From the NCBI GenBank assembly GCA_000828835.1, contig AP014633.1:4092001-4156000 (forward strand): DNA of 64,000 nt, in the 5' to 3' direction. Positions 8,611 through 17,283 of this stretch are shown piece after piece. The DNA comes from Thioploca ingrica (GTDB lineage Bacteria > Pseudomonadota > Gammaproteobacteria > Beggiatoales > Beggiatoaceae). Made by a program: the position numbers and the translations under genes. Each line of letters begins with the position of its first letter. The first letter of the stretch is position 1. Below the pieces are notes generated by a model that was not told where the DNA came from, made no database searches, and was given only the letters and a program-made list of their open reading frames with translations.

Positions 8611-9819
8611 ATGAAAGACGAATTTCCTCGCATCAGTCGCCTTCCTCCTTATGTCTTTAGTATCGTCACGGAACTTAAAAAACAAGCTCGGGCGAAGGGA
8701 GAAGATATTATTGACTTTGGTATGGGCAATCCGGATCAGCCTACACCTAAACATATTGTGGATAAATTGATCGAAGTCGCTCAACGTAAAGATACGCACC
8801 GTTATTCTGCTTCTAAAGGTATTCCACGGTTACGTCGTGCTATTACGAATTGGTATGCTCGTCGGTATGATGTCTCGTTAAATCCCGAAACCGAAGCGAT
8901 AGTCACGATTGGCTCTAAAGAGGGTTTGTCACACTTAGCATTGGCAACCGTTGGTCCAGGTGATTCGATATTAGTACCCAATCCAGCTTATCCCATTCAT
9001 CCCTATGGATTTGTTATTGCAGGCGCTGATATCCGCCATGTTCCGTTAGTTCCGGGGATAGACTTTTTTACCGAGTTAGTTAAAACCATTACCAGTTCTT
9101 GGCCACGGCCAAAAATGTTAGTGCTGAATTTTCCCGGTAATCCAACTACCCAATGTGTTGAATTAGAATTTTTCGAGCAAATTGTTGAAATCGCTAAAGA
9201 ACATGAAATATGGATTTTGCATGATTTAGCCTATGCTGACCTGGTTTTTGATGGTTATGTAGCCCCTTCTATTTTGCAGGTACCCGGTGCTAAAGACATC
9301 GCCGTTGAGGTTTTTTCGATGTCGAAAAGCTATAATATGCCGGGTTGGCGGATTGGTTTTATGTGTGGCAATCCAACCCTTATTGCTGCTTTAGCCCGGC
9401 TAAAATCTTATTTAGATTACGGTACTTTTACACCGATTCAAGTCGCGTCTATTGCGGCATTAGAGGAATCACAAGATTGTGTACGGGAAATTTGTGAGAT
9501 GTATTGTCAGCGGCGCGATGTGTTATGTGAAGGTTTAAATGCTTTAGGTTGGACGGTAGAAAAACCTAAAGCCACTATGTTTGTGTGGGCGCCGATACCT
9601 GAACCTTATAAAGCAATGGGATCTTTAGAATTTTGCAAAAAATTATTGGTAGAAGCCAAAGTGGCGGTATCACCGGGGATTGGCTTTGGTAGCTATGGAG
9701 ATGATCATGTGCGGTTTGCGCTGATTGAAAATCCACATCGAACTCGCCAAGCATTACGTGGAATTCGGGACATGTTTAGAAAAGATAAAATAGAAAAACC
9801 CGAAATAGAGTTGCCGTAA
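8611..9819 (+). CDS. alaC: Alanine aminotransferase AlaC
   Basis: This 402-residue fold-type I PLP aminotransferase makes alanine from pyruvate and glutamate. It aligns closely with E. coli AlaC throughout: LPPYVF near the start, the substrate loop around 97-131, [11 protein letters not shown] at 174-184, and HDLAYAD at 204-210. The PLP lysine is K239 in [12 protein letters not shown]. The C-terminal [20 protein letters not shown] signature is intact. It is followed 49 bases later by hom, as in several gammaproteobacteria. Confidence 0.93.
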   Translation: MKDEFPRISRLPPYVFSIVTELKKQARAKGEDIIDFGMGNPDQPTPKHIVDKLIEVAQRKDTHRYSASKGIPRLRRAITNWYARRYDVSLNPETEAIVTIGSKEGLSHLALATVGPGDSILVPNPAYPIHPYGFVIAGADIRHVPLVPGIDFFTELVKTITSSWPRPKMLVLNFPGNPTTQCVELEFFEQIVEIAKEHEIWILHDLAYADLVFDGYVAPSILQVPGAKDIAVEVFSMSKSYNMPGWRIGFMCGNPTLIAALARLKSYLDYGTFTPIQVASIAALEESQDCVREICEMYCQRRDVLCEGLNALGWTVEKPKATMFVWAPIPEPYKAMGSLEFCKKLLVEAKVAVSPGIGFGSYGDDHVRFALIENPHRTRQALRGIRDMFRKDKIEKPEIELP

Positions 9820-9868
9820 TACGCTTACTTAAGTGATGGGAAATTTACAAGCATAACAAGGACAATAC

Positions 9869-11185
9869 ATGTTAAATCCGGTCAAAGTTGGCATCTTAGG
9901 ATTAGGTACCGTGGGTGGTGGCACAGTGCATATTTTACAGCATAATGCCGAAGAAATTGCCCGTCGTGCTGGACGAGGGATAGTGGTTACTCATGCTTGC
10001 GCCAAAGAAATCAATCAAACGTATCCCTACAGTACGGATAACCTCGTGCTGACGGAACAACTTATTGATGTCGTTAATAACCCAGCAATTGAAATTGTGG
10101 TCGAGCTATTGGGAGGTACCACGATAGCGCGAGACATGACGATGCAAGCCATTGCTAATGGTAAACACGTGGTAACAGCCAATAAAGCCTTAATTGCTAA
10201 GCACGGGAATGAGATTTTTGCTGCTGCGCAACAACAGGGAGTTATAGTGGCTTTTGAAGCGGCGGTAGCGGGTGGGATACCTATTATTAAAGCGGTACGC
10301 GAAGGGTTAGCAGCTAATAAAATTGAGTGGGTAGTTGGCATTATCAATGGGACCAGCAACTTTATTTTATCGGCCATGCGCGATAAGGGCAGTGAATTTA
10401 ATGAAGTGTTAGCAGAAGCGCAGCGCCTAGGTTATGCTGAAAAAGATCCCACTTTTGATATCGAAGGGGTTGATGCTGCTCATAAGTTAACTATTTTAGC
10501 TTCGTTGGCTTTTGGTATTCCTTTGCAATTTGATAAAGTTTATCTAGAAGGAATTACTAAAATTGCCCGAGAAGATGTCCGCTATGCGGATGAATTAGGC
10601 TATCGAATCAAGCTACTCGGTATTACTAAACGAACTGAAGCCGGTATTGAACTCCGAGTCCATCCGACGTTTATTCCTAACCGCCGTTTATTAGCCAATG
10701 TGGATGGGGTAATGAATGCGGTGTTAATCCAATCGGACGCCCTGGGTCAATCGCTTTATTATGGTGCTGGTGCTGGCGCTTTACCAACGGGTTCAGCTAT
10801 TGTAGCTGATTTAGTGGATGTGACCCGTACTTTAACCACGGATCCCGGCAACCGAGTCCCTCATCTGGCTTTCCAGTCGAATGCCTTAGTCGATTTACCG
10901 ATTTTACCGATTGAAGAAATCACCAGCGCTTATTATCTGCGGATGACTGCTGTAGATACTATAGGCGTTATGGCACAAGTGACTCATATTTTGAGTGAAA
11001 ATCGGATTAGTATTGAAGCCATTATTCAAAAAGAACCGATTAGTGGCGAAAAACAAGTTGATGTGGTTATGTTAACCCATCAAGTTAAAGAAAGACAACT
11101 CAATCAAGCTATACAAGCGATTGAGCATCTAGAAAGTATTTCGGGAAAAGTGACTAAAATTCGCGTAGAAACACTAGAACATTAA
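9869..11185 (+). CDS. hom: Homoserine dehydrogenase
   Basis: This 438-residue cytosolic enzyme reduces aspartate semialdehyde to homoserine for threonine and methionine synthesis. The NAD(P) motif GLGTVG is at residues 11-16. The catalytic domain carries GIINGTSNFIL and the FDIEGVDAAHKL stretch. A C-terminal ACT domain from about residue 350 (TAVDTIGVMAQV...) would bind the allosteric effector, usually threonine. AAGGA lies 7 bases before the ATG. It is probably co-transcribed with alaC. The often-adjacent thrC is absent; a convergent pseudopilin gene follows instead. Confidence 0.95.
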   Translation: MLNPVKVGILGLGTVGGGTVHILQHNAEEIARRAGRGIVVTHACAKEINQTYPYSTDNLVLTEQLIDVVNNPAIEIVVELLGGTTIARDMTMQAIANGKHVVTANKALIAKHGNEIFAAAQQQGVIVAFEAAVAGGIPIIKAVREGLAANKIEWVVGIINGTSNFILSAMRDKGSEFNEVLAEAQRLGYAEKDPTFDIEGVDAAHKLTILASLAFGIPLQFDKVYLEGITKIAREDVRYADELGYRIKLLGITKRTEAGIELRVHPTFIPNRRLLANVDGVMNAVLIQSDALGQSLYYGAGAGALPTGSAIVADLVDVTRTLTTDPGNRVPHLAFQSNALVDLPILPIEEITSAYYLRMTAVDTIGVMAQVTHILSENRISIEAIIQKEPISGEKQVDVVMLTHQVKERQLNQAIQAIEHLESISGKVTKIRVETLEH

Positions 11186-11225
11186 TTACCTTTTTATGCA
11201 GTTAGTCTGCTTATAAAAATAAATA

Positions 11226-11870
11226 TTAAAATTCGATAGGTTGAATGTTAATACGCCCGATGGTATTACCCGTCAGTTGATAATATCCCCGAGTGTTTGA
11301 TTTTGTCATCAATCTGACCTCAAAAGGGGTAAATTCACCACTGGAAAGTAATAATAATTGCGGTTGATCCACCTTTTTTTCTAGTTGTAATGGTTCACTT
11401 TCTAGGTAAAAAACGAGCTGTATAGTAGGTGGCAAGGTTCGAAAGTGGAATAAATCATCATTATTCAACGCCTGCCACTTTTGCCCTTGCCATTCATAAA
11501 AACGGTAACCTTCCGGAGTAAACGCCACACCAAACTCCTTAGCTTGAAGAATGGCTTCTTGACTGGCTAGGGTTAATAGTGAAGCTAACCGCTGTGCCTC
11601 TTGTTGCAGTTGTGTTTGTTTACCATTACCCACTGACAAAGTGACAAAGCTTAAAACTACACCCATAATAATGAGTACCACCATAATTTCTATTAGGGTA
11701 AATCCCCGATTTCTAATCAAGGGATAAAATGGTGTGGAAAATGGCAGTAGGTTCAATAAATTAACTGTTTTAGCAATTTTGTTTATATCCAAGTGAAAAT
11801 GAAGTTGCCCCAGAAGTTTCCTAATAAAGTTAGGTTTTGGTTGACAACTGTCTAGCGAAAAACCGCTCAT
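11226..11870 (-). CDS. GspH/FimT-type minor pseudopilin
   Basis: The prepilin peptidase site RNRG/FTLIE sits before a hydrophobic helix (MVVLIIMGVVLSFVTLSV), typical of type II secretion pseudopilins. The GspH-like soluble domain follows (QRLASLLTLASQEAILQ, then YEWQGQKWQAL). After cleavage G/FTLIE the mature protein is about 160 residues. The frame from the ATG at 11870 would give a 55-residue leader, far longer than usual. An in-frame TTG four codons before the cleavage-site Gly would give a normal MIRNRG leader, but neither start has a good ribosome binding site. The real start may therefore be the TTG near 11730. Confidence 0.8.
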   Translation of the reverse strand: MSGFSLDSCQPKPNFIRKLLGQLHFHLDINKIAKTVNLLNLLPFSTPFYPLIRNRGFTLIEIMVVLIIMGVVLSFVTLSVGNGKQTQLQQEAQRLASLLTLASQEAILQAKEFGVAFTPEGYRFYEWQGQKWQALNNDDLFHFRTLPPTIQLVFYLESEPLQLEKKVDQPQLLLLSSGEFTPFEVRLMTKSNTRGYYQLTGNTIGRINIQPIEF

Positions 11871-12367
11871 TTTTAACGAGGATGCTTAGAATAAATCCTC
11901 TCCTGTGAAGAGTATTTTTATTTTAAAGGGGAGAGCACACCATAGGGTGAGAGAAAAAAGCTCAATTTCGAATTGAATCGATTTTTATAAAGTTAAAAAC
12001 CTCCTCTGGCTACTCATTTCTTATAGTAGTATTTCTTGGTTAAAATGCCCCCTCTCCTACTTCCATTGGTACAGATAATATTAGCGGATAAAAAAAGCTT
12101 TGACTACCGGGTTAAATACCCAAGATTATAGGAAAAATTCTGATAAAATAAAAAAAATTAGGGAAAAATCCTATTGCCATAGGAAAATTTCCTATATTCC
12201 ACTAAAAAACATGTGTTATATCTACGTAACAATTTATTTTTTCTAAGAAATAATTCACTGACAGTAATCAGAAATAATCGATAAAATAATTCTATAGCTT
12301 GCAAGTAGAAGAGGTCACTGTTACATTGAATAATTTTAACCCCAATAAAAAATAAGGAACTTACGCC
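11871..12367. other. AT-rich region with three A-tract near-palindromes
   Basis: No gene is seen here. Related elements lie near 12129 (TAGGAAAAATTC), 12159 (TAGGGAAAAATCCTA) and 12180 (TAGGAAAATTTCCTA), about 180-240 bases before the small gene at 12368. They could be operators or bent DNA. Confidence 0.3.
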
Positions 12368-12571
12368 ATGAAAATGTTACAGATAAATATCCCGGATGAG
12401 TTAATGAATCGGCTTGAAAAATTAGCTATTGAACAAGGGGGTTCAAACTATGTCAGTGTTAATACCAATGAAATTAAGGGAAAAGATGCCTTATTTACTG
12501 ATTTACTTATTTTGGGGCTTGATGAACTCGAAGCCGGTGAAGCCTCATTTCCTGATGATGAAGACATCTAA
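12368..12571 (+). CDS. Small acidic protein, possible ribbon-helix-helix type
   Basis: This 67-residue protein starts MLQINIPDELMNRLEKLA, resembling the beta strand and helix of ribbon-helix-helix DNA-binding antitoxins. It ends in an acidic tail (PDDEDI). AAGGA lies 9 bases before the ATG. There is no toxin-like partner next to it. It could be a solitary regulator or an antitoxin remnant. I do not recognise a specific family. Confidence 0.55.
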   Translation: MKMLQINIPDELMNRLEKLAIEQGGSNYVSVNTNEIKGKDALFTDLLILGLDELEAGEASFPDDEDI

Positions 12572-12861
12572 ATAGTTGATATGCAAGGCCCTAAAAGAAG
12601 AGTTATTGGTTTGGAAAGACTTATTTTAAGTAATTAATAAAATATTCTTATCTTAGGAGCATCCTCATAAGATTTATTAATAATAATTTATTACTAATAA
12701 ATTTAATTTTCCAAGTCTATTCTATTAACTTTAATTGAGGTTGCTCTTAATTCATTGTATTTTGGTAACTGATTGGAAATTTTATAATTTGCTTGGTTTT
12801 GTCAATTTTATCTAATTTGAATCAATATAGTTAAAAAATTGAGCGGGGGGGGTATGGTAGT

Positions 12862-13194
12862 TTATCGTAGCCAAGACAACCAATCATCCATATCATCACG
12901 CGGTCTTTCCGCATTATTCATCATACTCCATTGTTGGTTAATCTTTTTATATTCACTTTCAGTTATCTGAGAAATTTTGAGATGCGAACTTTCACAAAAC
13001 GGACATGTTGTAAGTCTAGTTTTAATCGGCGACGATTTTGATAGAATACCAATATATTCTCTTTCCCACCGAACGCTTAAAATCAACTCACAGTCTAAGC
13101 ATTCTGTTTGGTAATAATTAACTCGTTGACTGGTCCGTTTATGTTTACGAATAGGCATTAAACTTAATTTAAAAACGCTATCATGGCTAGTCAT
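12862..13194 (-). CDS. Small protein with paired CxxC motifs
   Basis: This 110-residue hypothetical protein is basic at the N-terminus (RKHKRTSQR). It has a probable zinc knuckle made by CLDC at residues 33-36 and CPFC at 64-67. The C-terminus is acidic and ends in DDWLSWLR. Two CxxC pairs 30 residues apart suggest a zinc ribbon. No ribosome binding site is clear for either the ATG at 13194 or the internal one at 13158. Function unknown. Confidence 0.5.
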   Translation of the reverse strand: MTSHDSVFKLSLMPIRKHKRTSQRVNYYQTECLDCELILSVRWEREYIGILSKSSPIKTRLTTCPFCESSHLKISQITESEYKKINQQWSMMNNAERPRDDMDDWLSWLR

Positions 13195-13379
13195 TAATTA
13201 TTCTTTAATTTATTTAAGTTGAGTCAATTTTTAAAAATTAATTCCTCAAAAAAATAACAGTGTCTAAGAAAAGAGATTAATACCCGTTTATTTGTCCAAG
13301 CTATGAAAAAACACAATTATTTGCTTTCAAGGCACTTTAAATTATAACTTTAAAAGTTTGGAGATAGCTTATATCAAGA

Positions 13380-13464
13380 TGGTGCCGACGGCCAGAATCG
13401 AACTGGCACGGCTTACGCCACTGCCCCCTCAAGACAGCGTGTCTACCAATTCCACCACGTCGGC
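13380..13464 (-). tRNA. tRNA-Leu (anticodon GAG)
   Basis: The reverse strand folds as a complete class II tRNA of 85 bases. The acceptor stem is GCCGACG with CGTCGGC, and the anticodon stem CTGTC/GGCAG carries loop TTGAGGG (anticodon GAG). It has a long variable arm and the T loop TTCGATT. CCA is encoded at 13380-13382. It lies just downstream of secG, the same place as E. coli leuU, so it may be co-transcribed. Confidence 0.97.
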
Positions 13465-13558
13465 TATTGTTGTCCTGGAATCCTGAATAATCAGATTCAA
13501 ATAATGAAATGTAATAAAAATCGTTTTGTTATTATTAGCTTATTGGACTACTCCCGGC

Positions 13559-14029
13559 TTACTTACCCGCTGGAACCTTTTTTTCGACATTCTCATTTTT
13601 ATTTTCTGATTTTCCTAAATTGATAGTCATTTCTTTATCACCAACTGAATTGCTATTGCTAGTTTGAGGAGTTGACAATTCAACGCTTTCTTTCGGTGTT
13701 GGCGTTGTTGATGTTTCAACTGCAGGTATTTCTGATTCAGTTGCTGGTTTTGCAGGTGTTTCTTGAGGTTGAGTAATGACACTTTTCGCTGCAACCGGTT
13801 GCCTTGAATAATAAGCTAAGGTCAAACTAGTAATAAAAAACAAGGTAGCCAAAATAGCTGTTGTGCGAGTCAAAAATGAGGCTGATCCCCGACTACCAAA
13901 TACCGTTGCGGAAGCACCACTACCAAAAGCGGCACCCGCCTCAGCTCCTCTACCATGCTGAATTAACACCAGTCCAATTAAACCAACACAGATAAAAATA
14001 TGAACAACCGCTAGTATATCATGAAACAT
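13559..14029 (-). CDS. secG: Preprotein translocase subunit SecG
   Basis: This 156-residue inner-membrane protein is part of SecYEG. It has two transmembrane helices (about residues 4-22 and 52-70) around the conserved loop [17 protein letters not shown]. The C-terminal tail from residue 75 is long, rich in Thr, Pro and Glu, and of low complexity, which makes the protein longer than the usual ~110 residues. It lies 8 bases after tpiA and before tRNA-Leu, a common gammaproteobacterial order. Confidence 0.95.
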   Translation of the reverse strand: MFHDILAVVHIFICVGLIGLVLIQHGRGAEAGAAFGSGASATVFGSRGSASFLTRTTAILATLFFITSLTLAYYSRQPVAAKSVITQPQETPAKPATESEIPAVETSTTPTPKESVELSTPQTSNSNSVGDKEMTINLGKSENKNENVEKKVPAGK

Positions 14030-14037
14030 ATTTTAGA

Positions 14038-14790
14038 TCACCGGGTTGCTTGGCAAATAGTTAAAAATTCATCTGCTTTTAAAGAAGCACCACCAATAAG
14101 GCCACCATCAATATCGGGCATCGCAAACAATTCACTGGCATTACTGCCTTTAACACTGCCACCATAAAGAATTTGCACTTTTGCAGCAATTTTAGCGTCC
14201 TCTTTAGCAAGATGTTGCCGAATAAACGCATGAACTTCTTGAGCCTGCTCAGGTGTTGCTGTTTTGCCGGTACCAATAGCCCACACCGGTTCATAAGCGA
14301 TCACAGCTTGTTCTAAAGCGGTAATGCCTTGTAAATGAATAACCGCGTCTAACTGCCGCTGAACGACTGGTTCGGTTTTACCCGTTTCTCGTTCTTCTAG
14401 CAACTCGCCTACACAAAGAATCGGTATTAAGCCAACTGATTGAGCACCAGCAAATTTTTTAGCGACCAATTCATCGCTTTCACCATACAAATTACGTCGC
14501 TCCGAGTGGCCGACAATGACATATTTACAGTTAAAATCCAAGAGCATATTGGCTGCTATTTCACCGGTAAATGCACCTGGTGCTTCATGAGAAAGATTTT
14601 GTGCTCCCCAAGTGATCGCTGTACCTTGGAGTACCTCTTTAATCTGTTGTAAATAAACAAAAGGCGGACACACCGCCACCTCAGTGTTGGGTATTTTACT
14701 TATCCCTTGTTTAAGGGCATCGAGCAATAATTGATTACTTTGGATAGAGCCATTCATCTTCCAATTGGCGGCTACCAGTGATTGACGCAT
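14038..14790 (-). CDS. tpiA: Triosephosphate isomerase
   Basis: This 250-residue glycolytic enzyme interconverts dihydroxyacetone phosphate and glyceraldehyde 3-phosphate. All catalytic residues are present: K11 (AANWKMN), H95 (VGHSERR) and E167 (AYEPVWAIGTG). Phosphate-binding loops YGGSVKG and GGLIGGASL are near the C-terminus. It is the first gene of the tpiA-secG-tRNA-Leu unit. Confidence 0.97.
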   Translation of the reverse strand: MRQSLVAANWKMNGSIQSNQLLLDALKQGISKIPNTEVAVCPPFVYLQQIKEVLQGTAITWGAQNLSHEAPGAFTGEIAANMLLDFNCKYVIVGHSERRNLYGESDELVAKKFAGAQSVGLIPILCVGELLEERETGKTEPVVQRQLDAVIHLQGITALEQAVIAYEPVWAIGTGKTATPEQAQEVHAFIRQHLAKEDAKIAAKVQILYGGSVKGSNASELFAMPDIDGGLIGGASLKADEFLTICQATR

Positions 14791-15233
14791 TTTGTTTCCT
14801 CATTAAAACTGGTCATAAATCTTATTGGATTTCATCTTACCTTAGAATATTAAACAATTTTTTGGTAAATGTCACTAGCTAAGGCTCAGCTATCACCATT
14901 ATTCGGTTTTCAATACACATAAAATTTACAGTGATAGCCGTAAATTTGGGGGTAGATTTCAGTAATTAATGGAGACTTCATTCATTTGAATTCAGCTAGC
15001 GTCGATCAGACTAACTAAGCGAAACTGGTTGGACAACACGGGTTGTTTTATTATAAAAGTTTGAAAGGATTTAACAATTCATACAGCAAGTTGTTTAATA
15101 GTAACAGAAAGAAGATGGGTTTAGCTTGATGCTTAACCCATCCTCTCTAGGTAATTTAATTAAGTGTAACGTACCATAAATAGAGTCAAATTAAGGTGTA
15201 TCATAGTTAACACCTCATGCACAAGGTATATGG
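14791..15233. other. Intergenic region, nothing firm seen
   Basis: The region is upstream of tpiA and downstream of the small secreted-protein gene. It holds a weak inverted pair, AGCTATCAC near 14888 and GTGATAGCC near 14931. No gene or RNA is recognised. Confidence 0.3.
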
Positions 15234-15512
15234 CTATTTCTTCTCAGTAGTGTGTTTCTTAGTCTTTGAGGTTCTTTTATGGTGTGTTGCTTTTTTATGG
15301 GATGTTGCTTTTTTATGGGGTGTTGCTTTTTTCTCTTCTATTGCTGGTTTGGTTGAACTATCAGTAGCAGGCATAGTCTCATTACGACTATCCATATTTC
15401 TCATATGATTGGAGTTTAACCCATGAGTCGTCGCTGCATTATCAGCAGCATATGCGTGTAAACCCAATAAGCTAACCATGGTAACGCTAATAGCAAACAA
15501 AAGTTTTTTCAT
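15234..15512 (-). CDS. Small secreted His/Lys-rich protein
   Basis: This 92-residue protein has a standard signal peptide (MKKLLFAISVTMVSLLGLHA, cleavage after AYA). The mature part is very polar. It ends in a repetitive stretch with units KKATPHK, KKATSHK and KKATHHK, encoded by short DNA repeats. AGGGAT lies about 9 bases before the ATG. The histidines suggest metal binding and the lysines suggest binding to nucleic acid or polyanions. It belongs to no family I recognise. Confidence 0.65.
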   Translation of the reverse strand: MKKLLFAISVTMVSLLGLHAYAADNAATTHGLNSNHMRNMDSRNETMPATDSSTKPAIEEKKATPHKKATSHKKATHHKRTSKTKKHTTEKK

Positions 15513-15894
15513 ATCTTTATATCCCTAAAAACAGGAAGTTTAGTCAACATATTACGATTCCATCTATCAGTATGATAGATTACTGCCATTATATAATATC
15601 TACTAGATCTAAACACAAGAGCCTTTCAGTTATAAAATATTTTTTTTATTTAATCTTTAGTTTATTCTTTTATGCTAGAATTTTTGGTTAGGTAGTTAAC
15701 TGAAAACACCACCAAATTAATCACTAGGTAAGAATACCTAACCCAAGCTCCCACTTCAATGCCATTAAGTTAGGGTGCATCCCAACGCGCCGTCTAATGA
15801 AACCAAATGAAATCAACAGGTGCGTAGGACGCACCCTACTTAGCAAAATCTTACTCACCCATTTCACTCTCACCAACTAGCAAAAATTTCGCGG
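15513..15894. repeat. Intergenic region with a GTAGGGTG-type repeat at 15770-15840
   Basis: No gene is seen. The arms TAGGGTGCAT...ACGCGCC and GGTGCGTAGGACGCACCCTA form an imperfect long hairpin. GCCATTAAGTTA just before it also occurs near 19367 and, inverted, near 19495. Confidence 0.55.
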
Positions 15895-17199
15895 TTAATT
15901 GGAATACCTTTTACTAATCGCATTGGCGTGAGAAGGAAAGCCTTCATATTCAGCGAATTGGCGGGCCACTTCTTTGAGTTTATCATAACCCGTTTGCGTG
16001 ACATAGCCAATGGAAGAGCGTTTTAAGAAGTCATAAACAGTAACACAGGAAAACGTTTTCGCAAAACCACCAGTCGGTAAAATAGCATTAACGCCGAGAG
16101 AGAAATTACCTAAAGTAATCGGGGTGTGCGGACCGAGTAATATTTCGCCGGCATTTACAATTTTACTCAATACCGCAAATGGCTCTTTTACTAAGACTTC
16201 TAAATGTTCTGGGGCAAAATCATTCACGAATTGCAAAGAGGCAGCTAAACTGGAGGTAAGTACGATGCCACCATAGTTAGCAAGAACAGTTTGACAAAAG
16301 CGTTGCCGCTCTTCGGGTAAATCATCTATTAAGCTCGGTAAGTGCTCTTTTACTTGGTGAGCGATTTCCCGGGAATGAGTCACGAGTAAGGCGGTAGAAT
16401 CAGGACCATGTTCGGCTTCAATCAATAAATCTAACGCTGCTATGCGCGGATCCACCGCTTCATCACATAAAATAATAGATTCACTGGGTCCAGCGGGTGT
16501 TCCGACATCAATCGTACCATATAACATCCGTTTCGCTGCTGACACGTAACTGTTGCCAGGTCCGAGTACTTTGTGCATTTTAGGAATCGTTTCGGTACCT
16601 AGAGCCATCGCCGCGATAGCTTGAGCACCACCCACTTTGTAGACTTCTTTCACGCCACAAATTTCTGCGGTGAATAAAGAAGCATCATCAACTTTACCCT
16701 CTGCGGTTGGTGGCGTGCAGACAATGATTTTAGGAACTTGGGCAATCACCGCCGGAATACACAGCATCAGCATAACTGAAGGAAATGAGCCTTTACCCCG
16801 CGGGACATAAATGCCCACTGAAGCAATCGGGGTGATTTTTTCTCCCGCCATAATGCCTTCATCGATTTGAGTAAACCACAGATCTTCTGGCATTTGAGCT
16901 TGATGGAATTTCTTAATGTTGGCTGCGGAAATTTGAATGACTTCTTTAATTTTGGGGTCAAGATTCTGCCGCGCTTGCTCAAATTCTGCCTCGGTCACTT
17001 TTAATTGCGTCACGGTCATTTTGGCTTTATCAAATTTTTCATTGTATTCGATAAGCGCCACATCGCCCTGGTCACGAACCGCTTGAATAATCGGTTGAAC
17101 CGTTGGTTGTAATGCAGCGATGTCTAATTCGGAACGTTTAAACAGTTTAGCGGTTTCAGTTGGCGATAATTGTTCTAATTCATAAAAGTTGATTTTCAT
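15895..17199 (-). CDS. hisD: Histidinol dehydrogenase
   Basis: This 434-residue enzyme catalyses the last two oxidations of histidine synthesis (histidinol to histidine, NAD- and zinc-dependent). It shows the family signatures GPGNSYVSAAKRMLYG, GPSESIILCDE and LIEAEHGPDSTALLV, plus the C-terminal glycine-rich region around LGVNAILPTGG. Two ATG codons are adjacent; the second (17199) lies at a better distance from AAGGA. An unusual HAD/IGPD-like fusion gene lies 81 bases upstream on the same strand, so both steps may be co-expressed. Confidence 0.95.
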   Translation of the reverse strand: MKINFYELEQLSPTETAKLFKRSELDIAALQPTVQPIIQAVRDQGDVALIEYNEKFDKAKMTVTQLKVTEAEFEQARQNLDPKIKEVIQISAANIKKFHQAQMPEDLWFTQIDEGIMAGEKITPIASVGIYVPRGKGSFPSVMLMLCIPAVIAQVPKIIVCTPPTAEGKVDDASLFTAEICGVKEVYKVGGAQAIAAMALGTETIPKMHKVLGPGNSYVSAAKRMLYGTIDVGTPAGPSESIILCDEAVDPRIAALDLLIEAEHGPDSTALLVTHSREIAHQVKEHLPSLIDDLPEERQRFCQTVLANYGGIVLTSSLAASLQFVNDFAPEHLEVLVKEPFAVLSKIVNAGEILLGPHTPITLGNFSLGVNAILPTGGFAKTFSCVTVYDFLKRSSIGYVTQTGYDKLKEVARQFAEYEGFPSHANAISKRYSN

Positions 17200-17283
17200 C
17201 ATGATTCCTTATGGAGTGCGGTGTTTAATCTGCTAATATAAACAATTTTATTCAATCGGTTTTACCAGAAAAAATTATTTTAG

